Positions 38,172 through 50,900 of a DNA stretch of 64,000 nt are shown piece by piece; within the stretch, counting starts at the first letter, position 1; every line of letters begins with the position of its first letter. This DNA is from Telmatactis stephensoni (taxonomy: Eukaryota > Cnidaria > Anthozoa > Actiniaria > Isophelliidae), in assembly GCA_029948255.1 (NCBI GenBank), contig JALIZF010001689.1, positions 1-64,000 of the forward strand, given 5' to 3'. A program made the position numbers and the translations under genes. The notes under the pieces are model-generated. The model was not told the origin of the DNA. It did no database searches and saw only the letters and a program-made list of their open reading frames with translations.

Positions 38172-41100
38172 TCAGCCCATTTCAGCCATACAACTTTGTC
38201 TTGCAACATAACCCATACCCATTTTACAAAGAGCTCCAGAAAGCAAATTCAAAGTACAGTTCTGTGGATCCGAGTCGTCTCTCCAAGCTAACAGCATTTG
38301 ATAGGCCTGCTCACGAACACCATCTTGCTTGTAGTCATGCTCGATTTCTCGTAATTTGTTTTCGCTCATTTTAAGAATCCTGCCCAGTTCCTTCCATTTA
38401 CCAAGTACTTTACCAGTCACTTCAAAGAATTTGTCCTCAAGAGAGATTTCTTGTGGCAGCTTTCGTTTCCGCATAGTCTTCTTTGTACAGGGACACATCT
38501 TAGGATCAGAAGAAGATGAGGATTCTAAAATATTGACAGAAGTCAACATAAGTCTTGATTTAAGAATTGTTCATCAACTACTCCTGAACTATATTTGGCA
38601 TGTAAAAGGTAAAGCCAAAGCAGCTTAATGTCAATAGCTTAACAGTCAGGGGCTGTTTATATGGAGGCAGCCAGCCCTATAAGCGGGCCAACTTCTTTTG
38701 TTCTGTGGCCCCCAGGGAAAAGAAAACACAAGTCAGCCTGCTTACCGGGCTGGTTCACCTCCATATAAACAGCTCTTCAGTCAAGTGATAGCTGCGCCCA
38801 GTAAGTTCAGTTAGTTGAGCATCGAGGTCAAGGTTTGAGCCCCTGCTGCACCAACACTCAGGATCTTTACATAAATGAGCAGGAGGTGCTGCCTTCGTGC
38901 TACAAATATTTAGACCTTTTTGTGTTCTTGGATGTAAACCATAGGCCCTGTCTCTCCAAAACCTTCCATTAGGGGGGATATAAAAGAACCCACATCCCTA
39001 TTTAGGAATAGAAGGCATGATGCAGGAGCAGCATCCATTGGTTTTAAGCTTAGGCCACATAGACATAAGAGAAGTCAAAACAAGTGTGTGCACTTGAATA
39101 TTTTAAATAAGTTTACAGAAGTAGGTGTAATTTTTTGTTGTTAACTGTTTCGTTTGTTATTATAAGGAATTGTAATTTAATTTTGTATATGTCTCGTTTG
39201 TAATTTTGTATTTAGTTAAAAAATTTGTTTGTAAAATAAATAAAAAAATAATAAATAATAATAATAATAATAAAAAATAAAAAAAAGTGTGTGCACTGGG
39301 GATAGAACTACACCAAAAGTTTATGACCCTTACCTCCTTCACAAGAGTTCATTGTACCAGCAATTGATTTCCTGTTGTGAGGAGAAGTCTTGTACTGTCC
39401 AATACTGTACATAGCTGAGATAAACTCATGTGGCTGTCCCCCACGACGCTTGTAGTTGGCCAGCAACTCAGTCATAGGGTCAGCGCTAGCAGCTATCTTA
39501 GTAATTTCAGCTTGTGTGTAACGCAATGCATGCGCTATTTCCTCCCATACTTCATCTCCCATGTCACGCTCTGTTGAAATGGTCACCAAGGCTACAGTGG
39601 AAGAAATATAGAACAGTTAAATAATGCAATAATATTCACCTCAAGTATATGACAATTGCAAAAACCATAGAATAATCAAGAGAACACAAAAAAGATACAA
39701 GTTCTTCTCTAAAACAAAAATTAAAAAAAGACAGCAAAGACAAAGACAAAATTGATTTTAGCAACCTACCTGCCAATTCCCTGCTCAAATGTACATCCCA
39801 TGCATGTGAACTGTTAAAATGCACTGCATCTCTTGGCTACAACAATTAACAATACAAACCATTACAAAATGAGACACTACCATGACTGCAATTATTACCA
39901 TAGGCATCAACATCATCATAACAGAGTTTCATAAGATCCAGGGGCATTTCTTGCAAGATGCAACTTTGCAGGTCTGCTAACAAACCTGTTTAAAGTCCCA
40001 TCACCTGGTATCACCATCATTGATGGTCATTAATATCATCATCTTCATCATCATCATCATCATCATGATTTATGATTACAAGTCTTACCTTGTCTAAGTT
40101 GAACGAAAATAAAATCTCCCTACTAGCAGGACGATGAATCTCAACTTTGCCAAAGCTTCCGTACGCAGGGGATTCACCAGTAAACTTACAAATAAACTGA
40201 ACTACAATTTGACGACCGGTAAAGTTTTCATTATGGGTCAAACTCTCTTGTCCAGCAGCTGTGTCTGCTTCAAATAGGCCCGAGATAACACTGTAGAATG
40301 ACAAAAATTATAAACAATCTAACTTTCCATTAACAACAGAAACAAAAAAGCAATCAGGATGGTTCAAATAAATTTTGCCAATCAACCCAGCCTATAGCCA
40401 TTTCTTGTACAAATTCTTGTGAGTATTTCAATCATTGTCAAGAAATGGACATTCTGACTTTCTGAATGGACATGAGTTCTATATAAAGCAGCTGTCATTT
40501 GAGACTGTGCCATACGCCATGCTGCACAATGCCACCTCTCAGTCATCAACGTTTACCAATCAAAGCACTAAGATATTGGCACAGTGTAATCAGCATAGCC
40601 CAGACTTTTTTACATTCACAGGAAATATGCTTTGACCAGGTATCATCATCATCATCATAAGGCCCAGTAAACTCCCAGTCCATATGGTGTATTTTTCAGA
40701 CGTACATAATTGCTGTCGTACATAGTTCAGAATCAAGTATGGCAAAAATACGACAGGGCCTGTCATGTTACATGGCAAACTTATTCTTACGGCTTACTTT
40801 TGTAGTGCCAAATCAAATAAATATTCCCATAATCCAGCTTTACATTAATGTACAACAGCAATAAGTACATGAAAATACGCCGTATGGACTGGGCCTAAGT
40901 CAAATATCACTACAATGGATTATTAGCACATATCCAAACAATGATTTTGTCTTACCTTATCAAAATTGGTCCAGTGTGTATCATTTTAGGAGGGTGATTA
41001 CCAATAGGAATAGGAAAGTTTCCAATACCTTCCAAAGGCTTGCCAAATCTACTACAGGAAACACACAATCCAAATCTCACACCATCTTCGCTTTCAGACA

Positions 41101-43102
41101 TCAGTGCTTGACAGGACACATAGAATTGAAAAACAGGGAGATAATGAGATGCACCAAGCTTAGCTTCATAGAGAATTGCATCAAGCACATCCCATAACAC
41201 TCGGAAAAATGTGAAATGTTCCACTGAGAAATAAACTGAACACAGATTTTCATCTTCAGTGTCAATGTGTACATTTTTGGGAGTAAACTGCTGCCAATTG
41301 AGAGTTTCATTTTCAACTGTTGAGCTACACCAGAATGTCAACTGTCTATCACCAAACTTTTCTATGATTTCTTTGCCATTGGGTAAAGGAAGACGAACTG
41401 TTACCAGATCATGACTTGACAGATCAAACTGACAGCCATGAGGACCAAGTTCTACAACAGGAGCTGCCAGAGCAAAGGCCATGGGATCACTATGGTCAAC
41501 ATCATAAGGGTCGTCAGCATAAAGAACTTTTATTGATGCTTCGATGTCATAGAGAAGGGATGTCTCAGGGAAGTTTACTTCAACACCTGGTACTTCATCG
41601 ACTAAGAGACATCCTCCAATGCCTTTCTTTATGAGCCGTTGAGCACTTGGGTACTGCTTGCTTGCTACAACAGCAAACAGACTAAAGTGTTGAGCTCTGA
41701 TCTCTACATGGTTATCATACACTGTATAAGATGATTTGTCCATGGCTTTCCACTGTGGTTTATCTCCAATACCAGTATTACTACACCAACACACAATCTG
41801 ATCTTTAGATGAAACTTTAACATCATACGGCAGGCTGATAATAGCTGGGTCAGATTTATAAAACACAGCTCCATGAGGTTCCATCATTAAAATCTCACTT
41901 GCTACAACCTCTCTAGATTTTAGTGGAGGTTCAAAGGCAAAATCCTGAATGATTTCAAGGTAAAACTCTGACTGGAAATGACCAGAAAGATTGCACTCAG
42001 GAATAATGACACAAATATCACCGTGCGTGATATGTCGTCTTCTTGGCAGAGGTAGTTCTACATCACTGAGGTCATCATCTGTGCTTTCACTGCAATCTGC
42101 ACATACTTCACTAACTGAACTTATCAGACTGGCATCATCGTCATCATTTTCATCATCATCATCATGATATGGGAGAGTAACTGATATTAGTGATCCATAT
42201 TCACTATAGTGGTCTCTTATCCCCGAGTCAAGACTAAGGTTGGAAATCCGTCTTGATCTTGGATGGGATTTCTTTTTAAAATGTTGATTTTTCAGGTATT
42301 CTATGTTCATTTTGCGTATTTCTTGGCTGATTCTTAGTCTTTCTTTCAAGTCACTAACCAACTGAAGCTCAGCCTTCTGAGACTGTTCCACCTCTGAAAG
42401 CAACAACAAGTGCCTTTCATGAAAAGCACCTTTCCTTGGAGATTCCTCTTCAAGTACTTCATCATCTCCATGCTGTGTAATCAGTGGATCTGGTTTTGTT
42501 TGCTTGACAACATCTCTGTCAAACAGTTTTCTTGTAATGCAATTATCACTACCTACAGAGTTCTTATCTACCTCAGCAGCAGTGATTTCAATTTGAAAGT
42601 ACTCTCTAATTGCTTTAATTCCTTGTATATAAATATCTCTTGGTATATTGTCAATGGGATTACAAAGCACAAAAAGACTGGTTAATTTATTTAGATGCAG
42701 AAGAGAACAAGGAATCACTGATATTTGATTTCCAGACAGGTTGAGCCATTCCAATTTGAGTAGCTTGTTAAAACCACTAGGCACACTCTGAATTTCATTA
42801 TGAGCAAGTCCAAGTCTCCGTAGTTTCACCAGATTACAAAAAGTATCAGGAACAAACCTAATTTTATTATGTTGCATGTATAACTCTTGCAAATTCACTA
42901 ATGTGCAGACTTCATGAGGTATCTCAGTAAAGTCATTGTAGCTAAGTTCCAAACACTGGACTGTGTTCAATAAAGGCTTTTGGTGTACACAGCATGGTAA
43001 AACAGACAAATACTGGCCACGCAGATCAACAGATGACTGGCAGGACTTTTTGGCATTTATTAGAATCTTATCCTTCTGCGAAAGCCCAAAGGGACTTCTC
43101 AT
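38172..43102 (-). CDS. PIDD1-like LRR-ZU5-ZU5-UPA protein with two death domains
   Basis: Five coding exons join to 1009 codons including the stop (1008 aa): 43102-40956, 40290-40089, 39836-39770, 39591-39334, 38524-38172. Order: about five leucine-rich repeats (residues ~47-165, for example LQELYMQHNKIRFVPDTF), a coiled/charged linker with an Asp-rich run (~313-323), two ZU5 modules, and a UPA domain (~640-783). A first death domain lies at ~795-880 (DEVWEEIAHALRYTQAEITK) and a second at ~918-1000 (GKWKELGRILKMSENKLREI). The first ZU5 ends with HFS (472-474; bases 41689-41681) and the second with HFT (629-631), at the positions of the two HF-S self-cleavage sites of vertebrate PIDD1. PIDD1 scaffolds caspase-2 (PIDDosome) or RIPK1/NEMO. 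Vertebrate PIDD1 has one death domain, so this architecture is unusual. A paralogue outside the strict PIDD1 orthology group remains possible. Confidence 0.88.
38801..39030 (+). mobile_element. tRNA-derived SINE (copy 2)
   Basis: A-box-like AGTTCAGTTAGTTGAGC (38804-38820), B-box-like AGGTTTGAGCCCC (38830-38842), body CACCAACACTCAGGATCTTT...GGTGCTGCCTTCGTGC...TAAACCATAGGCCCTGTCTC. It shares the body with the minus-strand copy at 30.0-30.25 kb. It lies in the last intron of the PIDD-like gene and is followed by an A/T-rich (TAA)n tail region near 39230-39290. Confidence 0.6.
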
Positions 43103-43608
43103 GTCTTTCCATTGTAGTACGACATCTAAAACACAGAGAGAATACAGTTAAAGCTAAACAAAAGTCCTATATTTTGAATATAAAGGGCTAATTAAACTTA
43201 ATGTGTAACAGATAATGTATACTATAAACAAATGAGCGATAAAAATCACAGAAAGCACGGCAGTTTATCTGCGTACAAAGCAAACATTGAACGAGGCTGT
43301 TCAGCTTGTACAATTTCAATGTTTTGCTATCAGTTTATATGATACTGAAACTGAAACCAGGGCAGAGATCAAAAGACCATTTAAAAGCTTTAACATAATC
43401 AAAACATTCAACTCTATTGGCTTCGGAGATGACCCGATAAAACCAACAAAAATATCAACGTAATTCTACAAAGGTTGCAAAAAAATTGTAAACAGAAGTC
43501 GTCTTCGTTTCTTTTCCAAGTTTGCTCAATTTGACGCCTTTCGCCTCCACTTTAAACGTCATCGCAAATAGCTATAAATAATTCACGTGTTAAGGCTACA
43601 TTTTTACC

Positions 43609-43683
43609 TTAGAAGAGAATGGAAATACTTTTTCTTGCAGCCAGAAAACTTCCCAAACTTCTAGCCACAACAAAGCCAAGCAT
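43609..43683 (-). CDS. 24-codon upstream ORF in PIDD-like 5' leader
   Basis: ATG at 43683 opens 24 codons (MLGFVVARSLGSF...) ending in TAA one base before a GTAAAA donor (43607-43602). The matching acceptor (TTTTAG) precedes 43127, from where the PIDD-like frame is open. The upstream ORF is in the same frame as the main protein after splicing, separated only by that TAA. Expression is inferred. Confidence 0.35.
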   Translation of the reverse strand: MLGFVVARSLGSFLAARKSISILF

Positions 43684-44880
43684 GGTGAAACACTGGTTGT
43701 TTGTTGAGCTCAGCGGACGTGCTTGAGCACGCGCACATTAGACAATGGTTACCATGACGACTTCAGATGTTTTCTCCTTTGTTTCAAAAGTGAACATTCC
43801 AGAAATTCACCTGTTGATTTTTTTTTCAGGTCACAATGTAAAAACTAGTTATTGCTGTGAATGTTCATGAATAAAACAGTAGTGAACTTATTAATATTGA
43901 AAATAACAATTTAGAAATCGTGTGAACTGTAAAAGGAGCGGAGAGGAACAGGCATTTCGATATCCTTCCTCCTCATTTTAATGCCATTTTTCTCCCTCCT
44001 CCCTAATTTTTTTTGGCCATTTCTCCTTCACTACATCTCATAATTGTTTTCCTCCCTCCTCCCAAACCGCGATTTTTCTGCCTCTTTTCTTCCTCCTCCC
44101 TACTTTTTGGGGGCTATTTCTCCCTCCTCCCTAAACTGTTCCTCTCCGCTCTAAAAGATATTACCGGCGCTTCATTGCCCGCATCGACAAAAACCCCATA
44201 CCCTGATATATGTACATATTGATTTCGTCCTTCTTCTCTGCTTCTCTGGGGATGCTACCAGTCGACCTGCGGGCCTGTATGTAGTTGTAAGAGTGACGTC
44301 ATTGTACGTGGCATCAACAGGCTGCAGGGTGTGGCTTTCGTTTAGATCTATACCTCAAGCGGAAAACCTTAAGAGACCATTCCAAGGAAATTTACCATGT
44401 TAGAAAAACATTTTACATCAAATTCCTGATTGAGATGGTCTGTTCTGATGGTTTTACAAGGCAAATTGTAATATTTTTTCTCCTTTCGTTCCTTCTTAAT
44501 TCCTTTCTTCCTTTCCTCTTTTTTTTTTTTTTCTTCTTTTCTTTTCATTTCTTTTCTTTTCCGTTTCTTTCTTTCTTTCTTTCTTCCTTTCTTTCCTTCC
44601 CTCCTTCCTTTCATTTTCTTTTATTCAAATCCTCGAAAATATCGATTTAGATGAGCATGCGCGGCTCTGACCGCCCTATTATACTAGATTTTTTTGGGAA
44701 AATCTTCAGTACAAGAATCATGCACTGGTAATGTAAATTAAATTTTAATAATTAAATCATGGAATTACATCAGTAAAGATTTAGTAGTGCAGGTATGTAA
44801 CAAATGATCCACTACTATAACATGTAATGACTATATAGTACAACAATGATAAAGTCTTTCTTTTGTTGCATTTACAACGA

Positions 44881-44898
44881 TCCTTGAGTGATCAAGAA
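44881..44898 (-). terminator. Possible non-canonical histone 3' stem-loop
   Basis: Five bases after the H3 stop, the transcript would read TTCTTGA-TCAC-TCAAGGA: a 7-bp stem (one G-U) with a 4-base loop, followed about 19 bases later by the purine-rich AAAAGAAAGA. The geometry resembles the replication-histone hairpin plus downstream element, but the sequence departs strongly from the GGYYCUU-UYUC consensus. Confidence 0.3.
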
Positions 44899-44903
44899 CA
44901 TTA

Positions 44904-45323
<420 letters not shown>

Positions 45324-45793
45324 TTAAAGGCAAGCTCAGGAGCAAGTTCAAGTTCTTTCTTCTATCGATGATAGCAGTTGAGTGACGCGCCTTGCGTCAT
45401 TTGATATTTATTGTATATTTCAAATCCCGGGAAATATTTCAGTTTTCTGGGGTCATTGGTTGCTTATTGTTTACGGAGACTTAAATACTTCATTTGATGT
45501 TTTTGTAATAAATCCTCAAGGGGATTTTAAAATAACAAAGTCGTTTTATAATGTACTTCGATTTCGCGCCAAATTTCAATAGATGCTTCAAAAAAATAAG
45601 CTAGCGCTTACAAACGCAAACGCATACGTGACGGCGCGTAAAGCCGGCGATAAAAGCTGCAATATATTTTTCTCGCGCTGGCAATGCAATTTTAGATTTT
45701 GTTGAAGAGAAAAATTGCAGCGTCTATCATCACTCTGCAACTTTCAGTACGAGCGTGCAATGTTGCAGAGCAGAGTTCAAACATTTGAACTTT

Positions 45794-46169
45794 CTGATTT
45801 GTGTTAACTAGCGGTCTAAAACATACTTACGACAACATTCTTCGAACACTTCACAATCCATATACCCCAAACAATGTTGTCTTCCAAGCTGCAGATCAGT
45901 GGTCTGCTGCAAACTAACCGATGTTGAACTCTCGGGAGGAGGGTACCGACCACGCCCACCATTTGATTCAATTTTTAAACTGAACTGTAAATTGAATCAA
46001 ATGGTGGGCGTGGTCGGTACCCTCCTCCCGAGAGTTCAACATCGGTTAGTTTGCAGCAGACCACTGATCTGCAGCTTGGAAGACAACATTTTTTGGGGTA
46101 TATGGATTGTGAAGTGTTCGAAGAATGTTGTCGTAAGTATGTTTTAGACTGCTAGTTAACACAAATCAG
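45794..46169. mobile_element. 376-bp near-perfect hairpin carrying exon-like sequence
   Basis: The left arm starts CTGATTTGTGTTAACTAGC and the right arm is its inverse, ending at AAATCAG. About 170 bp per arm, with only a couple of visible mismatches and a ~25-bp spacer. In each arm, reading outward, a frame is open for about 45 codons (...GRYPPPESSTSVSLQQ... GYMDCEVFEECC) and runs into a GTAAGT donor. Confidence 0.75.
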
Positions 46170-47944
46170 TGGAGAGTGGGGCAATTTGCTAGTGGCCGGC
46201 AGGTTTATTAATGACGTAGTGGACGTGTGATGCATGGAATGGCGAACATTTCATGATTAGCTAAGTTGCATCCGCACTAGCTGGGGTTTTCAGTTTGAAG
46301 GCATGAACAATTCTGAATCCCAGGGACAGATCCGGGATTTAGGCCTCTTGAGAGATGACGTCACATCCAATATGGTGGCCTCCTAACAATGGAATCTGAT
46401 GACATCATATCGACGGCGCTAGAGGGGTGTCCAGTGCAGCTATGGACATCCCCATGGATTCGCCCCTGACTCCTACCTGTCGGTTAACCTATCGCACTTT
46501 GATTTTTCCTTTCATAACAACCTCATTATATTTTTGTAGTTTTTGTTGATCTGTCAGAAGAGTTTCTGTATACACAACTACAAAAACACTGATCACAGGC
46601 CAGTAACTCTCTCAATTCAGAGGCTGCATGCTGTAACTGATGGAGTGAACGGCAGACTGCAGAGTGGATCACGAAAACAGCTTTTTCAGACTATATTTTG
46701 TTTGGCATTGCCGTTTCAACTCGGTTTAATCTTTTGCGTAAACCATAAACGTGAGCCCCACCTTCGTTATTAAATTCGAACGCCAAACGCTAGCTCGACG
46801 CCTGCAGCGCAAAAAAACATATCGCGTCAGCCGACAAATAGCAAACGAGAATCACGTGACCTGCTTTTATTGCGCCTAGTGTTTGATGTTTAGTAAGCGC
46901 AACTTTTTCATCTTTACGGCAAACACGAAATGACTCAACTCCAGACGCGAAAAAGTAAGATGTGAAGTTTAATCTCTCATATCTCTTTAATGCCTCCGCC
47001 GATTCGAATTCAGATAATTTTCATGAGTAATAAAGTACATTCAATGTTCTCTTTGCTCGTTTTTCTCCATTTCTTTTTTCGACATTTGTTTTGTCAGTAT
47101 GTTACAACAGTGTATGAGTGTACAATATCATAGCGAAATCATTTTGTTCCTAGCTGACCATTTACCCGTCTTTGTGCAACGACGACGAGATGTTAGGTAT
47201 GATGATGTCATTGATGTTTTATCAATGATTCCTGAAAACAAGACGTCTTGAGTTAAATACAATTATAGAACTTCCTCGTCAACTGACCACTCCTTTCCCA
47301 ATCAGTTTGTAAATTATATTAATAAAAAGTCTACATCATGAATTATTTTAAAAACAAATCCATATTTTTGTGCATTTGTACTCCAATAGATGCACAGATG
47401 ACGTCAAATGTACTGAGAAGTATGCAACAAGACGAAATTAAGTGGATGGCATGACTGTTGATCTCTCCATATTCCACGTGGCTTCTGTGAATATGTTATA
47501 GTACAGATGCAAATGGAAACTATTTGTTTTATGTAATATTAGGCTACTGAGAATATTTATGAAAATATCCCACAAATCTCGTATAATATTTTGTGACGTC
47601 ATTCGTGCGTCTATACTTAACTCACTCATGGTTCTCGACCAATCAAAGCACACGTAAGATACCAATTAGTCTACAGAAGTAGGTCCTTGTATTAGTTATA
47701 CCCTATTGGCTGAATCGAAATATGGCGGCAAATTTGAATAAATATTGTTCTGGTTGACTAGCCTCGTGTTCACATGGAAACATGAATGAGAGGCTAGTCA
47801 GCACAAAACAATAGTTATTCAAATTTGCCGCCATATTTCGATTCGGTGTATTGAGAATTGGCAATGCTGTTTTACTTTCTTGGTCAGTTCGGTGATTTGA
47901 AATGTTGCTGTGCAATGGTTTTTCATTCAATCAATATTTAATAC
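46170..47944. other. Interval downstream of the formin's last recognised exon
   Basis: AT-rich. The missing C-terminal exon of the membrane formin should lie here or further on, but I could not identify it. It contains the 137-bp palindrome at 47709. Confidence 0.4.
47709..47845. mobile_element. Palindromic MITE
   Basis: CTGAATCGAAATATGGCGGC / GCCGCCATATTTCGATTCG inverted ends, inner AATTTGAATAA / TTATTCAAATTTG and TGACTAGCCTC / GAGGCTAGTCA. Confidence 0.75.
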
Positions 47945-50900
47945 CTGAAAATGTCTCAAAAATGTCCCAATGATACCAAACAATTGTTCATGTGTCATGG
48001 TTGATCCTGGTTCTTCACTAAAGTACTCGAGAGTTTCTTTTAAGGTGGTAGTTGCTGTGTTGTTTAGTGTTATTAGTGTTTGGAACTCTTGACGAACCTG
48101 TTGTACGAATATCTGAATAAATGGTTGTTTAGGGTAATATTTACCAACATTTAGCATTTTGTATATCCTATCATCGATCTACCAACCATGCAATCATATT
48201 CACTCATCCATTTATTTACTCAACCACTTTCCATTTACTTATTCATCCATTTATTCATTCATTCATTCCCTCATCCATCCATCCATTCATTCATCCATTC
48301 ATTCACTCATCCATCCATTCGCGATCATATGTCTACAGAAAGACAGTTACAGAACGGAAAGAATGAAACCGCATCAGTATGTACAAAATCTATATAATTG
48401 TATATATACATAAGTGTGTATAAAGGCGCTGTTACACGCTGAAACTTTTATCTGAACCTTGTGTCGATCGCCGATTCGAGACGAGTTTCATAAGGGGTGC
48501 TACATGCTGAAATTTCGTTCTGAAACTTGTTCACGACATAGTTTTCTGTTGCAGAAGTAGTTCTACTTTTTGTGAAATTCAACCATCTAGTCGTGAAACC
48601 GACCCAGAGAAAGTTTCAGCTACTGATTGATGACACGGTGCGCTGTTAAACTTGTCTCGCAACGGCGGTTGAGGCAACTTTCAGAGAAAAGTTTCAGCGT
48701 AAACAGCGCCTTAATTAAGCTGATGTTATCTACAAAGAAATTGATGGTGATATTGTTTTGAGTTTGAAGCTCGTTCAAAAACCTGTAATGTGTTGCTATA
48801 GTAACAATGCTGCTGCAGTGCTCAAATAAAATCGGAGCTGCGAGTGTCATCATGCTGCGCAAAAAGCTTTCCAGTGTTGCAATCTTGTCGCTGAAGCTAT
48901 TTATCTGTTTATGTTTTTTGTTGTTGTCAAGGATACTTGAATGTTTTGCTTAAAACAGCTGTCCATTTCTACTGTATTGTTGATCTTGGCAACGTCACTC
49001 TCTAAATGCTGAGGAAAAACATTTGAACCAATCAAAACACTGAACCAATCATTTATTGATAATTCTTGTAAACAGAGTAGATCAAGGTTGCTTTTAATTC
49101 CCATACAATCAGCACCCGAAAGACATTTTTCGCTGTGTATGTAGTACGATATAGATATAGGTTTCCACCTTATGATAAGTAAAGACAGTACTTAGTTGTG
49201 TTTCCTATAACCATACTTTAGCAAGCAGACACCTCACCACATCACAAGTGGTAACTACGATCCACGTTCATGACTCGTTAGGCGGATTCGTCGCCGAAAA
49301 TAAGTTGACCAAGAGAGATGTCGTCTCTCTTAACACTTCATTTTGACTCCGATGTTATCAGACAAATGCATTACGACTCACATATTATTTACCTTGATTT
49401 CTTGACTAATTTCATTCATCTCGCGTTCAATGAATTTGGTTTGGACTGAAAAGAAATTAAAGTTTTACATAAGAGATTATGCCAGTGAGTGACCCATCTT
49501 CTTGTTTATATCTTAAAGTGCGAGCAGTTGCACTTTTCCCGAGTTTTTAGAATGCCTACGCGCGGAAAATGGGAACGAGTTGGAGAGCCCTTTATCCCCT
49601 CTGCAACACACCTCCATTCTCCGCTCGTCCAGGCATTCCAGAACCCTCGGCTTTAACGAATCTTGAGGGAAAATTGAGTGACACTGTACATGCAGCCTAG
49701 TTTGTCCAACTATCGTCCTGTCGGTCAAATTGTTAGAATATTTGTACATGTGTATTCATTATAACAATTAACTCACTTTTGGCTGCGATGTGAACATGCT
49801 CCATGTCTTTGTTCATCCTGACCATATTTGGATGAGAAGGCAATATACTTTTGACAATGAAATCCAGAAACGTGGTCTTCTTATCGACATTTGACTTGAT
49901 CGTTATCATCTGAAAAAGTCCAGATATTTAGGATAAGGTCAAAACAATTGTCATCTAAAGGAACCCAATTTAGACGGGTTGGGTAGTGGTACTGGCCACT
50001 AACCACCTCTTGGGAACGATTAGAAACTTTGTCATCACAAATCTCCCCAAATATAATGCAATTGCAGTAAGTAATGTACTGCATGTCCAAGGCATGCTAA
50101 ACAACTATTTCTAAATAGAAATTAAGCCGAGTGCGCTATTTGACCTGTGGCCCATGCCACGAGGGCGAGAGGTCTAATTGTTTTAGTATCCACTTGTAGC
50201 TAGGTCAAACTTAATAAAATCAGAGAAAATAATCGTCGTTCGTTGTTCAGTCGCCACTGTTTTTCTTTTCAAAACCGACATTTTTCTCAACCATGGGCTA
50301 TCACGAATAGCTTCATAGTAGAGTAGCCAACCGCGGAATGCAGAATTTTTGATAGACCACAAGTTAGTGTGCAGGTCTTCACATGACAAGATGTTCGTTC
50401 TACCCACCTTACTGAGAAAAGCGATCTTAAAACCGCGAGTTGTACTTCTATTCATGAAGTTCCCAACTGTTAGCACATACTAGAAAACGAAAACAAATTA
50501 GCTCTGCAGGTCGCCTACACAAATCAAAAGGTGTAGGTATGTGCTACTGTTAGTACGTAGAAAGAAGTTACGAAAAGAGGTGAGAGAAAAGAGATGTGGA
50601 GACACGGACTGGGACTCAGGTAAAAAACACAATGCGCATGCCCAAAAATTCGGCGGGAATTCGTGGACGCGATCGTGTTTACAAATAGAAGTATCGTCGA
50701 TTCAGCTGTCGTGTAATGTGCGAATTTCTTCTCGTATATTATTTGACCACGGACAGCATTAAGTTTCAAGATTTATTAACCCTCCATTGGTTCTATTTCA
50801 AACTTCCGAGTATGCGCAATGCGTTTTTCACCCGTGTCAGATGTGGGTGGGTAGACTCCCATACCATAGCCTACGTAGCGACCCTCGGGGAGGGGGGAGG

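Larger units (their letters stand above)
43128..44903. other. PIDD-like 5' leader and promoter region, then repeats
   Basis: Apart from the 5' UTR exon near 43608-43700 I see no coding exon. 43975-44130 contains repeated TTTCTCCCTCCTCCCTAA-type pyrimidine motifs. 44460-44625 is a long (CTTT)n/(TTTC)n tract. Confidence 0.5.

Noticed and set aside
44369..44650. Lys/Glu-rich and Phe/Ser-rich ORFs
   Set aside because: Translations of a (CTTT)n pyrimidine tract on either strand.
47438..47665. Candidate last exon of the membrane formin
   Set aside because: No acceptor in phase and no resemblance to the FH2 C-terminal helix; left unassigned.
48620..48862. 80-codon minus-strand ORF as a missing FH2 linker exon of the formin
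   Set aside because: The stretch overlaps MITE-type sequence (shared with 53.5-53.6 kb) and lacks a convincing acceptor; it does not look like the expected charged coiled-coil.
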